DNA of 64,000 nt. Source: ZC4RG29 sp964521255. GTDB taxonomy: Bacteria > Bacteroidota > Bacteroidia > Cytophagales > Cyclobacteriaceae. Below are positions 9,017 through 16,225 of the stretch, one piece after another. The stretch spans positions 124,001-188,000 of the forward strand of contig CAZFRM010000006.1 of assembly GCA_964521255.1 (NCBI GenBank), read 5' to 3'. The notes below the pieces were generated by a model that had not been told where the DNA came from, did not search any database, and saw only the letters and a list, made by a program, of their open reading frames with translations. Position 1 is the stretch's first letter. Every line of letters begins with the position of its first letter. The translations under genes were made by a program, and so were the position numbers.

Positions 9017-9024
9017 TACCTTTG
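9017..9024 (+). promoter_or_regulatory. Candidate -7 element (TACCTTTG) for the beta-helix lipoprotein
   Basis: Exact match to TAnnTTTG, 32 nt before the ATG at 9057 and downstream of the terminator. No strong TTG is seen at -33. Confidence 0.55.
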
Positions 9025-9056
9025 GCCCAATGTTTTTTTAAACCAAAACTCGAGTC

Positions 9057-10856
9057 ATGAAAAAAATTTTAAGCCTTTTACTAGTTTGTACAGTACTGGG
9101 GTTTGTTGCATGTGATGATGATGATGACCCAAAGCCGGCAGCACCTACAGTATCTGTTACCCCCAGCAGCGCTCAGGATATTCCTGGAGCTACAGTATCT
9201 GCAACCGTAACAGTTACTGCCCCAGGGGGAGCAAAGACACTAACGCTTTCCGGAGGTGTTTCTGAGACCATTCCATTAAACGGAAGTAAAACTGCAATTA
9301 CCCAACCCTTTGAAGTTGATATTCCGGCTAATGCTGTTGTGGGATCAAGCATTGCTGTTGTTCTTACAGCTCAGGATAACGAGAATCAGTCTTCTGCTCC
9401 TGTTACGTTTACGGTAACCGTAGGAAATCCAGTACTCGAGCTTAGTGGTTCTATTGCAGCTAATCAGACCCTGGATGCGTCAAAAGAATATTTACTAAAA
9501 GGACAGGTATTTGTTGAAAGTGGCATTACACTAACGATTCCTGCAGGAACAGTTCTTAAGGGAGACAAAGCCACTAAGGCCACATTAGTTGTTAAACCGG
9601 GGGGCCTATTGGTTTGTAATGGAACCGCGGCAAGCCCTGTTGTATTTACTTCAGCTCAAAATGTTGGCGAAAGAGATCGCGGTGATTGGGGAGGTGTGAT
9701 CATCCTGGGAAATGCTTTTGTTAATCAGGCGGCCAGACCTGCTATTGAAGGTATAAGCCCTGCTGTTAACTATGGAAGTGTTGCAGCCGATGGAGCAACA
9801 CCGGAAACCAATGCCAGTGAAAACAGCGGCTCATTAACCTATGTGCGCATTGAATATGCCGGAATAGAACTTACACCCAACAATGAAACCAATAGCCTGA
9901 CCATGGGCGGTGTAGGCAACGGAACCACCATTGAAAATGTTCAGGTTTCTTTCGGCGGTGACGATGGATTTGAATGGTTCGGTGGAACCGTAAATGGTAA
10001 GTACCTGATTTCTTTCGGAACATGGGACGATGACATGGATACTGACTTTGGCTGGGGAGGAAATGTGCAGTTTGCATTAATAGTACGGTACCCGTTCTAT
10101 GCTGACCAGTCAGGCTCAAATGCATTTGAAACCGATAATCAGGCAAATGGTAATGAGATTGACAACTGTGACGGCACAAATAACAGTGGATGTACGAGAG
10201 GCATATTCTCCAATGTTAGTGTGTTTGGACCTCGCGAATTTAATAATCCCAGCCGTTCTATCTCAGCAAATTATCAGAATGCTATGCACATCCGGAGAAG
10301 AAGCGCGCTCTCGATTTTCAACTCCTACTTCTCTGGTTTCAGAGTTGGTCTGAGAATAGATGATTCGGGAACACTTGCTAACCTGAACGGCGGAACCAGT
10401 AAGCTTGCCAATAATATTCTGGCAGTTCCTGGTACTACAGTTACCGGCACATCAACTACAGCAGCCGATGCTTCGTTTGCAACAGGCCTGAACATCAATG
10501 ATGCAGGAGCAGGGAATGCAACGGCAATTAAAACTTACTGGGATAATAATAATAACGAGACACTGAATCCTACTGCCGCGACCGGTGAAGGTTCATGGTC
10601 TGCAGACAGCAATCCTTATGGTGACTTAGGTTTAAGTACGGCTATGTTCTGGGGTGGTAATGCCATTGGAACATACCCTGCTAATCCTGACTTTGCCGTA
10701 ACAACCGGTGACCTCGCTGAAGGGGCTGATTTTACCGATGCTAAATTAGCGGGCAATTCTTTCTTTGAAGCGGTTAACTATCGTGGTGCTTTTGGTGCTA
10801 CAGACTGGACAGATGGATGGGCTGAGTTCCAGCCGTTGACGAAGGGTTACGAGTAA
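9057..10856 (+). CDS. Surface lipoprotein with right-handed beta-helix
   Basis: A 599-residue protein with a lipobox at GFVAC (Cys about residue 19) followed by five Asp, which matches the acidic lipoprotein-export signal that sends Bacteroidota lipoproteins to the cell surface. Residues 30-125 look like an Ig-like/bacterial adhesion domain; the rest shows the Gly/Asn-rich ladder of parallel beta-helix proteins (TIPAGTVLKG, GDWGGVIILGNA, LTYVRIEYAG, NVQVSFGGDDGFEWFGGTVNG). It sits behind the TonB-dependent receptor but after a terminator, so it is a separate transcript. A role in substrate capture for the receptor is inference. Confidence 0.85.
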   Translation: MKKILSLLLVCTVLGFVACDDDDDPKPAAPTVSVTPSSAQDIPGATVSATVTVTAPGGAKTLTLSGGVSETIPLNGSKTAITQPFEVDIPANAVVGSSIAVVLTAQDNENQSSAPVTFTVTVGNPVLELSGSIAANQTLDASKEYLLKGQVFVESGITLTIPAGTVLKGDKATKATLVVKPGGLLVCNGTAASPVVFTSAQNVGERDRGDWGGVIILGNAFVNQAARPAIEGISPAVNYGSVAADGATPETNASENSGSLTYVRIEYAGIELTPNNETNSLTMGGVGNGTTIENVQVSFGGDDGFEWFGGTVNGKYLISFGTWDDDMDTDFGWGGNVQFALIVRYPFYADQSGSNAFETDNQANGNEIDNCDGTNNSGCTRGIFSNVSVFGPREFNNPSRSISANYQNAMHIRRRSALSIFNSYFSGFRVGLRIDDSGTLANLNGGTSKLANNILAVPGTTVTGTSTTAADASFATGLNINDAGAGNATAIKTYWDNNNNETLNPTAATGEGSWSADSNPYGDLGLSTAMFWGGNAIGTYPANPDFAVTTGDLAEGADFTDAKLAGNSFFEAVNYRGAFGATDWTDGWAEFQPLTKGYE

Positions 10857-10882
10857 AAAATTATAGCGTACATTAAGTAGTA

Positions 10883-10913
10883 AAAAGACTAATCCCTGTG
10901 GTTAGTCTTTTAT
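10883..10913 (+). terminator. Rho-independent terminator after the beta-helix lipoprotein
   Basis: Perfect 10-bp stem AAAAGACTAA / TTAGTCTTTT with a 9-nt loop, 27 nt after the stop codon. Its 3' T-rich end merges with the next -7 element. Confidence 0.85.
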
Positions 10914-10918
10914 TTTTG
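10911..10918 (+). promoter_or_regulatory. Candidate -7 element (TATTTTTG) overlapping the terminator
   Basis: Exact TAnnTTTG match 21 nt before the ATG at 10940. It shares its first base with the terminator stem, so promoter and terminator overlap. This supports ATG 10940 over a start at 10898, which would lie inside the terminator. Confidence 0.5.
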
Positions 10919-10939
10919 CATGGCATTTTATTGGTGAAT

Positions 10940-11461
10940 ATGAAAAGTAAATTTTTAACGCTGACGATTATTTTATTCTCCTGTTCTACTGGTGATAAAT
11001 ATGATCCCAATACCTATTTATCGGCCAGAGAAAAAGCGGCTGTGATGACATCCATCATTCGTTATGCAGGTAGACCGCCTGAAAGTTTGAGCGAAAAAGA
11101 GCATTATGAAGAATTGCTTCGTAAAGCGCGCTTTGAAAAATATTTTGTACAAGGTGAAGATTATTATTTTCTCATCTCCCAGCCAGCGCCAAGCCTCGTT
11201 GAAAAGCGCCATGCAACGGGAGGCCGTTTCAAACTTAATGACAAAGGCGAATTAACGGAGTATGAAGAAATCTTTCGTACCTGGAAAATGATACCCGATA
11301 CATTGAAAAGAAGAAGTAGTTTTTTGTTTGATAAAATGGTGAAGCAAGAATCGTTAGTGCCTTATTACACAAAGAACTCCGACGGAGTTGAGTACATCGA
11401 ATTTCCTGACGACCGTGTTGTTTATGATAAGAATAAAAGGAAGTGGGAGGTTATAAATTAA
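10940..11461 (+). CDS. Small lipoprotein of unknown function
   Basis: The chosen start (MKSKFLTLTIILFSCSTGDKY) gives a typical lipoprotein signal with Cys near residue 15 and a 173-residue product. The mature part is charged and soluble-looking, with no motif I recognise. An upstream in-frame start at 10898 would add 14 residues but falls in the terminator of the previous gene. It has its own candidate promoter and stands alone. Likely anchored in the envelope. Confidence 0.7.
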   Translation: MKSKFLTLTIILFSCSTGDKYDPNTYLSAREKAAVMTSIIRYAGRPPESLSEKEHYEELLRKARFEKYFVQGEDYYFLISQPAPSLVEKRHATGGRFKLNDKGELTEYEEIFRTWKMIPDTLKRRSSFLFDKMVKQESLVPYYTKNSDGVEYIEFPDDRVVYDKNKRKWEVIN

Positions 11462-11520
11462 TTTTTCTGCTCGTTCAGAGATCAGGCAGACCGTTCAAAT
11501 CATTAATGGTGTCAGCTTCT

Positions 11521-11985
11521 TTAATCTTCTCCTCTGATCAAACGTAGTTGCTGGACATCAAGAAAATCTTTTGGCCGCCTTGCTCTTAGCTTTTCATCAA
11601 TGAGATCGGCATACCCTATAAAATAGATTTTGCCATATGGCATATCCACAGGTTCGGCTGCTTTGAAAGCTTCATCAAAACTTTTTTTAATATTAAGTTT
11701 GGTAAGCAGGTCAATGCGAAACGCTCTATCTGTCAGTCGGAGCATAATAGATTCACCCTGAATAAAATTTTTAAGTTGCTCAGCATCTTCAAATCCTAAA
11801 TTAAGTACTGCTAGCCTAAAGCGTACAAAGTTTTCTGGCTTCGGGTTGATCCATACATCAAGGTCTTCGGTGACGCGGGCAAATCCATACAGATTTACTG
11901 CAAACCCGCCAAAAATTAAAAACTCGACGTTGTTAATGCACAATGCTGTTAAAAACTCCTCGTAAAAATCACGTATTGCCTGCAT
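11521..11985 (-). CDS. Minimal nucleotidyltransferase, second copy (C-terminal tail likely frameshifted)
   Basis: A 154-residue relative of the 1967-2431 protein: GG near residues 27-28, thirteen residues, then DLDVWI, and a later FRIDLLTKL. Its start overlaps the small partner gene (11969-12175) by 17 nt, the same layout as the first copy. The reading ends LIRGED-stop, but in another frame the sequence continues EADTINDLNGLPDL to a stop at 11475-11477. One extra T in the GATTAAAG stretch would explain this. The loss of about 15 tail residues leaves the catalytic core whole. Substrate unknown. Confidence 0.78.
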   Translation of the reverse strand: MQAIRDFYEEFLTALCINNVEFLIFGGFAVNLYGFARVTEDLDVWINPKPENFVRFRLAVLNLGFEDAEQLKNFIQGESIMLRLTDRAFRIDLLTKLNIKKSFDEAFKAAEPVDMPYGKIYFIGYADLIDEKLRARRPKDFLDVQQLRLIRGED

Positions 11986-12175
11986 GACCGTAGGTTCTCT
12001 TTAAGGTAGGAATGGTATCGTTATGGTCAGCAACGCGCCTTGGGAATTTCATCCATGCATGTATAAGCTGGTGGAGCAGTAATATGCGTTCTGTTGGTGT
12101 ACGCGTCATGGCTTGTTGGTGCTCTGCCCTTTCAGCTTCCGTAAAACTCTTAAAATCCTGAATTGTCTTTGCCAT
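11969..12175 (-). CDS. Small protein (68 aa) partner of the second nucleotidyltransferase
   Basis: The 68-residue product has the motif RTPTERILLLHQLIHAW, the counterpart of KTPQEKLTALTKL in the 57-residue protein at 1804-1977, followed by a basic, Pro/His-rich tail. It overlaps the nucleotidyltransferase start by 17 nt. A TAACTTTA element (one mismatch to TAnnTTTG) ends 1 nt before its ATG, again suggesting a leaderless transcript. I infer a conserved two-gene module, possibly toxin-antitoxin-like; no function is demonstrated. Confidence 0.72.
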   Translation of the reverse strand: MAKTIQDFKSFTEAERAEHQQAMTRTPTERILLLHQLIHAWMKFPRRVADHNDTIPTLKRTYGHAGNT

Positions 12176-12214
12176 ATAAAGTTAATTTGATAGATATGAA
12201 CAACTTTTTTTAAT

Positions 12215-12433
12215 TCACTTTCCTTTTTGCTTTTCCTTGTGCCCTTCAATTACCTTCTTAATCTGCTCGCCTAACTGCGCTACTGAATCTTGTACAGGCT
12301 TGTTTCTTTCAATGCTTTTCAAAATAGTTTCATTATCAACTTTGTTTTCTTTAAGCTTTAACGGACTGGGCATGAGAGCAAATTGAAAAGGTAAATGTCA
12401 ATGCAATAAGAATAACTTTTTAGAGGTTAACAT
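12215..12433 (-). pseudogene. Decayed small secreted-protein gene
   Basis: From ATG at 12431-12433 the frame reads MLTSKKLFLLH then TGA. Shifted by one base, the next stretch reads as a convincing signal peptide end (ALTFTFSICSHAQSVKA). The original frame then resumes as a charged helical protein (LKENKVDNETILKSIERNK) to a stop at 12215-12217. The 52-codon ORF from ATG 12373 is therefore probably only the remnant mature part. Two compensating indels, or sequence error, would restore a secreted protein of about 72 residues. No family recognised. Confidence 0.5.
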
Positions 12434-12474
12434 GTTCTTGATTTAGTTTCAGTAATTCAAAACTACGAGAAATA

Positions 12475-13395
12475 TTGAATTCAAAACACATTCTCATAAC
12501 CGGCGCAACCGGTCTTATTGGTTCACGACTGACGGAAATAATGCGCCAGGATGGTTATCGAATTACACACCTTAGCCGGTCACGGGAAGACGACAGAGGT
12601 GTTCGCACTTTTCTTTGGGATGTCGACCGGTCATGGATTGAACCAGGCGCATTTGATGACATTGATGCGATTATTCACCTGGCAGGCGCCGGCATTGCTG
12701 ACAAACCCTGGACAGAAAAAAGGAAACAGGAAATTATTGATAGTCGTGTAAAGTCGACCGCGCTTCTCCGGGAGCAGTTGAGTAATCAACAACACAAAGT
12801 GAAAGTTTTTGTGTCCGCTTCAGGGGTAGGTTATTATGGAACGAGTGAAGAGAAAATATTTAACGAATCAGATGCTGCAGGTAATGATTTTCTTGCCAAT
12901 GTAACCTGGTTATGGGAGCAAGAGGTTGAAAAAATTACGGCATTGAGTATGCGTGTTGTTGAACTTAGGACCGGCATTGCTCTAAGCAACAAAGGGGGTG
13001 CGATGGATGAATTTATAAAACCGATACGTTGGTATGTTGGCGCTCCTCTTGGTTCAGGCAATCAATGGATGAGTTGGATTCACGTTGATGATCTTTGTAA
13101 GATGTATATTCATGCCGTAGAAAATGAATCAATACAGGGAGCTTACAATGCTGTTGCTCCTGAAGTTGTAACGAATCGTGCGTTTATGAAGGCTACGGCA
13201 AAGGCATTGGGTAGACCAATATTGCTACCACCCATCCCAAAATTCTTTCTAAAATTTTTATTGGGTGAAATGGTTTATCTGGTAGTGGAGGGTAGTCGTG
13301 TATCATCAAAAAAAATTCAGGATTCAGGTTTCCATTTTGAATTTGATAAACTTGAACATGCCCTAAACAATCTCTTTTCCAGACATAAACCTTAA
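12475..13395 (+). CDS. TIGR01777-family NAD-dependent epimerase (SulA/YfcH-like)
   Basis: The start is a TTG at 12475: the Rossmann motif HILITGATGLIGSRL begins four residues in, and no ATG lies close enough upstream. The 306-residue protein has the extended SDR series: GATGLIG, HLAGAGIADKPW, then FVSASGVGYYG with the YxxxK-like region altered, as is usual in this family, and a C-terminal DUF1731-like region (NAVAPEVVTNRAFMKATAKALGRP). Members are often annotated cell division inhibitor SulA-like, but the true substrate is unknown. Cytoplasmic. No partner genes. Confidence 0.88.
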   Translation: MNSKHILITGATGLIGSRLTEIMRQDGYRITHLSRSREDDRGVRTFLWDVDRSWIEPGAFDDIDAIIHLAGAGIADKPWTEKRKQEIIDSRVKSTALLREQLSNQQHKVKVFVSASGVGYYGTSEEKIFNESDAAGNDFLANVTWLWEQEVEKITALSMRVVELRTGIALSNKGGAMDEFIKPIRWYVGAPLGSGNQWMSWIHVDDLCKMYIHAVENESIQGAYNAVAPEVVTNRAFMKATAKALGRPILLPPIPKFFLKFLLGEMVYLVVEGSRVSSKKIQDSGFHFEFDKLEHALNNLFSRHKP

Positions 13396-13467
13396 ACTTT
13401 AAACCCAATACGTACTCAGGTAATAACACAACCTATTTATGTAAGAAAGAATGATGATCACATTGTA

Positions 13468-13475
13468 TAACTTTG
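13468..13475 (+). promoter_or_regulatory. Candidate -7 element (TAACTTTG) for the LOG-family gene
   Basis: Exact TAnnTTTG match, 24 nt before ATG 13500. A longer ORF could start from a TTG at 13473, but that codon is part of this element, so ATG 13500 is preferred. Confidence 0.55.
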
Positions 13476-13499
13476 TTGTCCCCATTTTTTAAACGAGCT

Positions 13500-14237
13500 A
13501 TGCAGGTAGAAAGAAATAATCATAAACATACCTTGGAAGAAGAAGAGCGAATCCGCAAGGCATTCAAAGACAAGGATTGGGCAGAGATCAAGAGTTCTGA
13601 TTCCTGGGTTATCTTCAAAGTAATGTCCGAGTTTGTGGAAGGCTTTGAGAAACTTGCCAAGATAGGACCCTGCGTAACCATTTTTGGGTCGGCAAGAACG
13701 AAGCCTGAACATCCATACTATAAAACGGCTGAGGAAATTGCCTACCAGTTGGTTCAGCATGGCTATGGTGTTATAACGGGTGGCGGGCCTGGCATTATGG
13801 AAGCCGGCAATAAGGGAGCCAATCGGGCGAACGGTAAATCAGTCGGGCTGAATATCTTTTTGCCATTCGAGCAAAAAGGAAATATTTACATTGATCCGGA
13901 TAAGCTCATTGCCTTTGATTATTTCTTCGTACGCAAAGTAATGTTTGTAAAATATTCGCAGGGATTTATAGTTATGCCCGGAGGATTTGGCACAATGGAT
14001 GAGGTTACGGAAGCATTGACCTTAATACAAACAAAAAAGATTGGGCGGTTTCCTATTGTGATGGTAGGCCGTAAATTCTGGTCGGGGATGGTGGAATGGT
14101 TTAAAGATGTTTTAGTAACAGAAGAGATGGTCAGCGCTGAAGATTTAAATCTTTTCAACGTTGTTGATACACCCGAAGAAGCGGTTAAGGTAATTGACGA
14201 TTTTTATTCAAAGTATTTACTTTCACCAAACTTTTAA
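13500..14237 (+). CDS. LOG family protein (TIGR00730 Rossmann fold, nucleotide 5'-monophosphate phosphoribohydrolase type)
   Basis: The 245-residue product has the LOG hallmarks: VTIFGSARTKPEHPYY, then VITGGGPGIMEAGNKGA, and PGGFGTMDEVTEALTLIQ, the last two forming the phosphate-binding and catalytic site. Family members cleave ribose-5-phosphate from nucleoside monophosphates (cytokinin-activating LOG or PpnN-like activity). The N-terminal 60 residues are extra and charged. The start was set at 13500 because the promoter element precedes it. The lytic transglycosylase gene follows closely. Confidence 0.88.
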   Translation: MQVERNNHKHTLEEEERIRKAFKDKDWAEIKSSDSWVIFKVMSEFVEGFEKLAKIGPCVTIFGSARTKPEHPYYKTAEEIAYQLVQHGYGVITGGGPGIMEAGNKGANRANGKSVGLNIFLPFEQKGNIYIDPDKLIAFDYFFVRKVMFVKYSQGFIVMPGGFGTMDEVTEALTLIQTKKIGRFPIVMVGRKFWSGMVEWFKDVLVTEEMVSAEDLNLFNVVDTPEEAVKVIDDFYSKYLLSPNF

Positions 14238-14275
14238 CCTTTGTTATGGTGTTAAAGAGAAATAAAGGAAATGAC

Positions 14276-15208
14276 ATGAAGGTTTCTGATTTAATATCAA
14301 TATCGTGCCTGATAATTCTCATTGGTTACATTTTGTACAATGAGTCATCTGGCAAAACCCATGATCAGGTTTTTTCAGATAATGGCACCTTACAAGTTAA
14401 CGGGGATGATTATAACCATCCTTTGCCGGCAGTATCTTTTGATTTACCAAAGGAACTTACTTTCGCCGGCGAATCTGTACCGATGAATATCACCGATGTC
14501 CGTGAACGCTTTGATAAAGAACTTCAGATCAACACCTATTTTCACAGCAACACCATTTTCTTAATTAAACGCGCTAATCGCTGGCTTCCGCAGATTGAAG
14601 AAATTCTGCGTGAACATGATATTCCTGAAGACTTTAAATATTTGCCACTGATCGAAAGTAATTTAATAAATGCACGCTCTCCAAAAGACGCAGTAGGCTA
14701 TTGGCAAATACTGGAAGACTCTGGAAAGGAATTCGGATTGGAGATCACAAGAGAAGTTGATGAACGATTTGATCCATTAAAAGCAACAGAGGCTGCCTGT
14801 AGGTATTTAAAACAAGCTTATCGCAAGTTTAATAACTGGACAATTGTAGCGGCTTCCTATAATCGAGGCATGACAGGTATTCAAAATGCAATAGATGATC
14901 AAAAAGTAAATTCATACTACGACCTTTATTTGAATGAAGAAACATCGCGCTATGTATTTCGCATATTGGCAATAAAAGAAATTGTTGAAAATCCCCTGAA
15001 GTACGGTTTTAAAATTAAACCTGAGCATTTGTACCAGGCGGATGAACTTCGCTACGTAGAGGTAGATGAGGACATAAAGAGTCTTGTTGACTTTGCTAAA
15101 GAGCAAGGCACCAACTATAAAATGCTGAAGCAGTTCAATCCCTGGCTTCGGGAGCAAAAGCTTACAGTGAAAAAAGGCCATACCTATCGCATCGCCCTTC
15201 CGGCATAG
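14276..15208 (+). CDS. Membrane-anchored lytic transglycosylase (SLT domain)
   Basis: About 310 residues starting MKVSDLISISCLIILIGYI, a single N-terminal membrane anchor or uncleaved signal, so the enzyme faces the periplasm. The SLT core has the catalytic Glu in LPLIESNL, followed by DAVGYWQILEDSG and VAASYNRGMTGIQNA, as in MltD-type transglycosylases that cleave the MurNAc-GlcNAc bond of peptidoglycan. The last 50 residues (DIKSLVDFAKEQGTNYKMLK ... KKGHTYRIALP) look like a degenerate LysM. ATG 14246 is an alternative start, but an AACCTTTG element ends 2 nt before it, so 14276 is preferred. Confidence 0.87.
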   Translation: MKVSDLISISCLIILIGYILYNESSGKTHDQVFSDNGTLQVNGDDYNHPLPAVSFDLPKELTFAGESVPMNITDVRERFDKELQINTYFHSNTIFLIKRANRWLPQIEEILREHDIPEDFKYLPLIESNLINARSPKDAVGYWQILEDSGKEFGLEITREVDERFDPLKATEAACRYLKQAYRKFNNWTIVAASYNRGMTGIQNAIDDQKVNSYYDLYLNEETSRYVFRILAIKEIVENPLKYGFKIKPEHLYQADELRYVEVDEDIKSLVDFAKEQGTNYKMLKQFNPWLREQKLTVKKGHTYRIALPA

Positions 15209-15287
15209 AGTTTAAAGTCTAAGGTTTAAAGTTTAAGGTCCAAAGTTTGTTCTAACTTTAAACCTTAAACTTTGGACTTTAAACTTT
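15209..15287. repeat. TTTAAAGT-word repeat forming a long hairpin
   Basis: Nearly all of the 84-nt gap between two genes consists of permutations of TTTAAAGT, AAGGTTT and CCAAAGTT, arranged as an imperfect inverted repeat around TTGTTCTAA. A single short copy also lies at 13388-13410. The hairpin could end transcription of the transglycosylase gene. Confidence 0.75.
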
Positions 15288-15292
15288 CTTCT

Positions 15293-16054
15293 ATGCGTCC
15301 CTACATACTTGCTGAGAACAATTGGAAAACTATCAAAGAGGCTGAGTTCAGTGTAGCTGTTTTGCCCTGGGGTGCTTGTGAAGCGCACAACTATCATCTT
15401 CCTTATGGCACAGATATTATTGAAGCTGACCAGGTAGCTGCCGAAGGCGCACGGATAGCGTGGGATAAGGGAGCAAAAATAATTGTTCTTCCTGCTATTC
15501 CTTTTGGAGTAAACACCGGCCAATTTGATGTGAAGCTTGACATCAACATGAATCCATCAACACAGTTTGCCATTCTCAATGATGTAATTGAAGTGTTGAA
15601 CAGACAAGGTATTTTCAAGTTGATTATTCTGAACAGTCATGGCGGAAATGATTTCAGAACCATGATTCGTGAATTAGGACTTAAGTATCCAAAAATGTTT
15701 TTGTGTTCATGCAATTGGTTTCAATCTGTCGATCAGAAACAATTTTTTGAAAACAAAGATGATCATGCCGGTGAGATGGAAACCAGTGTAATCCTTCACC
15801 TTGCTCCACAACTTGTACGACCCCTTTCAGAAGCCGGCGATGGAGCGGCAAAGAAATTTAAAATTACAGCCATTCGTGAAGGCTGGGCCTGGGCCGAACG
15901 TAAATGGATGCAGGTAACAAAAGACACCGGCGTTGGTGATCCGCGAAAAGCGACTAAAGAAAAAGGAGAAAAATATTTTAAAACAGTGACAGAAAAGGTT
16001 GGAGCTTTTTTTTATGAAGTAGCCGTTGCGGATAGTAAGGAGTTATACGAATAG
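15293..16054 (+). CDS. Creatininase family amidohydrolase
   Basis: The ATG at 15293 gives 253 residues; an upstream TTG at 15272 would start inside the repeat hairpin. Metal-binding motifs of the creatininase family are present: WGACEAHNYHLPYGTDII, ILNSHGGND and DDHAGEMETS. Family members include creatinine amidohydrolase, the MftE peptidase of mycofactocin maturation, and FAPy deformylases of riboflavin-type pathways, so the substrate is uncertain. No signal peptide. Not obviously part of an operon. Confidence 0.88.
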   Translation: MRPYILAENNWKTIKEAEFSVAVLPWGACEAHNYHLPYGTDIIEADQVAAEGARIAWDKGAKIIVLPAIPFGVNTGQFDVKLDINMNPSTQFAILNDVIEVLNRQGIFKLIILNSHGGNDFRTMIRELGLKYPKMFLCSCNWFQSVDQKQFFENKDDHAGEMETSVILHLAPQLVRPLSEAGDGAAKKFKITAIREGWAWAERKWMQVTKDTGVGDPRKATKEKGEKYFKTVTEKVGAFFYEVAVADSKELYE

Positions 16055-16073
16055 GATAAGGAATGCAGTTATT

Positions 16074-16215
16074 GCACAAAGCTCTCAAAGAGCCTCAAAG
16101 ATTCACAGAGAAATTGATTGATCAATCCTATTTCAATCTATATGACGAAGAAGATCACAGGCAATTACATAGAAAATACTCCGGTAACTTTGTGCCTCTT
16201 GGTGAACTTTGTGCA
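16074..16215. repeat. Inverted TTGCACAAAG repeat pair (CTTTGTGCCTTTGTG word family)
   Basis: A perfect 10-bp inverted pair, TTGCACAAAG near 16077-16086 and CTTTGTGCAA near 16206-16215, flanks about 120 bp. Degenerate words such as CTCAAAGAGCCTCAAAGATTCACAG and TAACTTTGTGCCTC surround them. The same family appears at 34027-34090. No gene is supported between the arms. Confidence 0.6.
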
Positions 16216-16225
16216 ACAAAAGAGT

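Noticed and set aside
12365..12433. In-frame TGA as selenocysteine or recoded stop in the small secreted ORF
   Set aside because: A neighbouring frame explains the hydrophobic core better, and no SECIS-like hairpin is seen.
13473..13499. TTG start nine codons upstream in the LOG-family gene
   Set aside because: The TTG is part of the TAACTTTG promoter element; ATG 13500 is in frame and fits the family.
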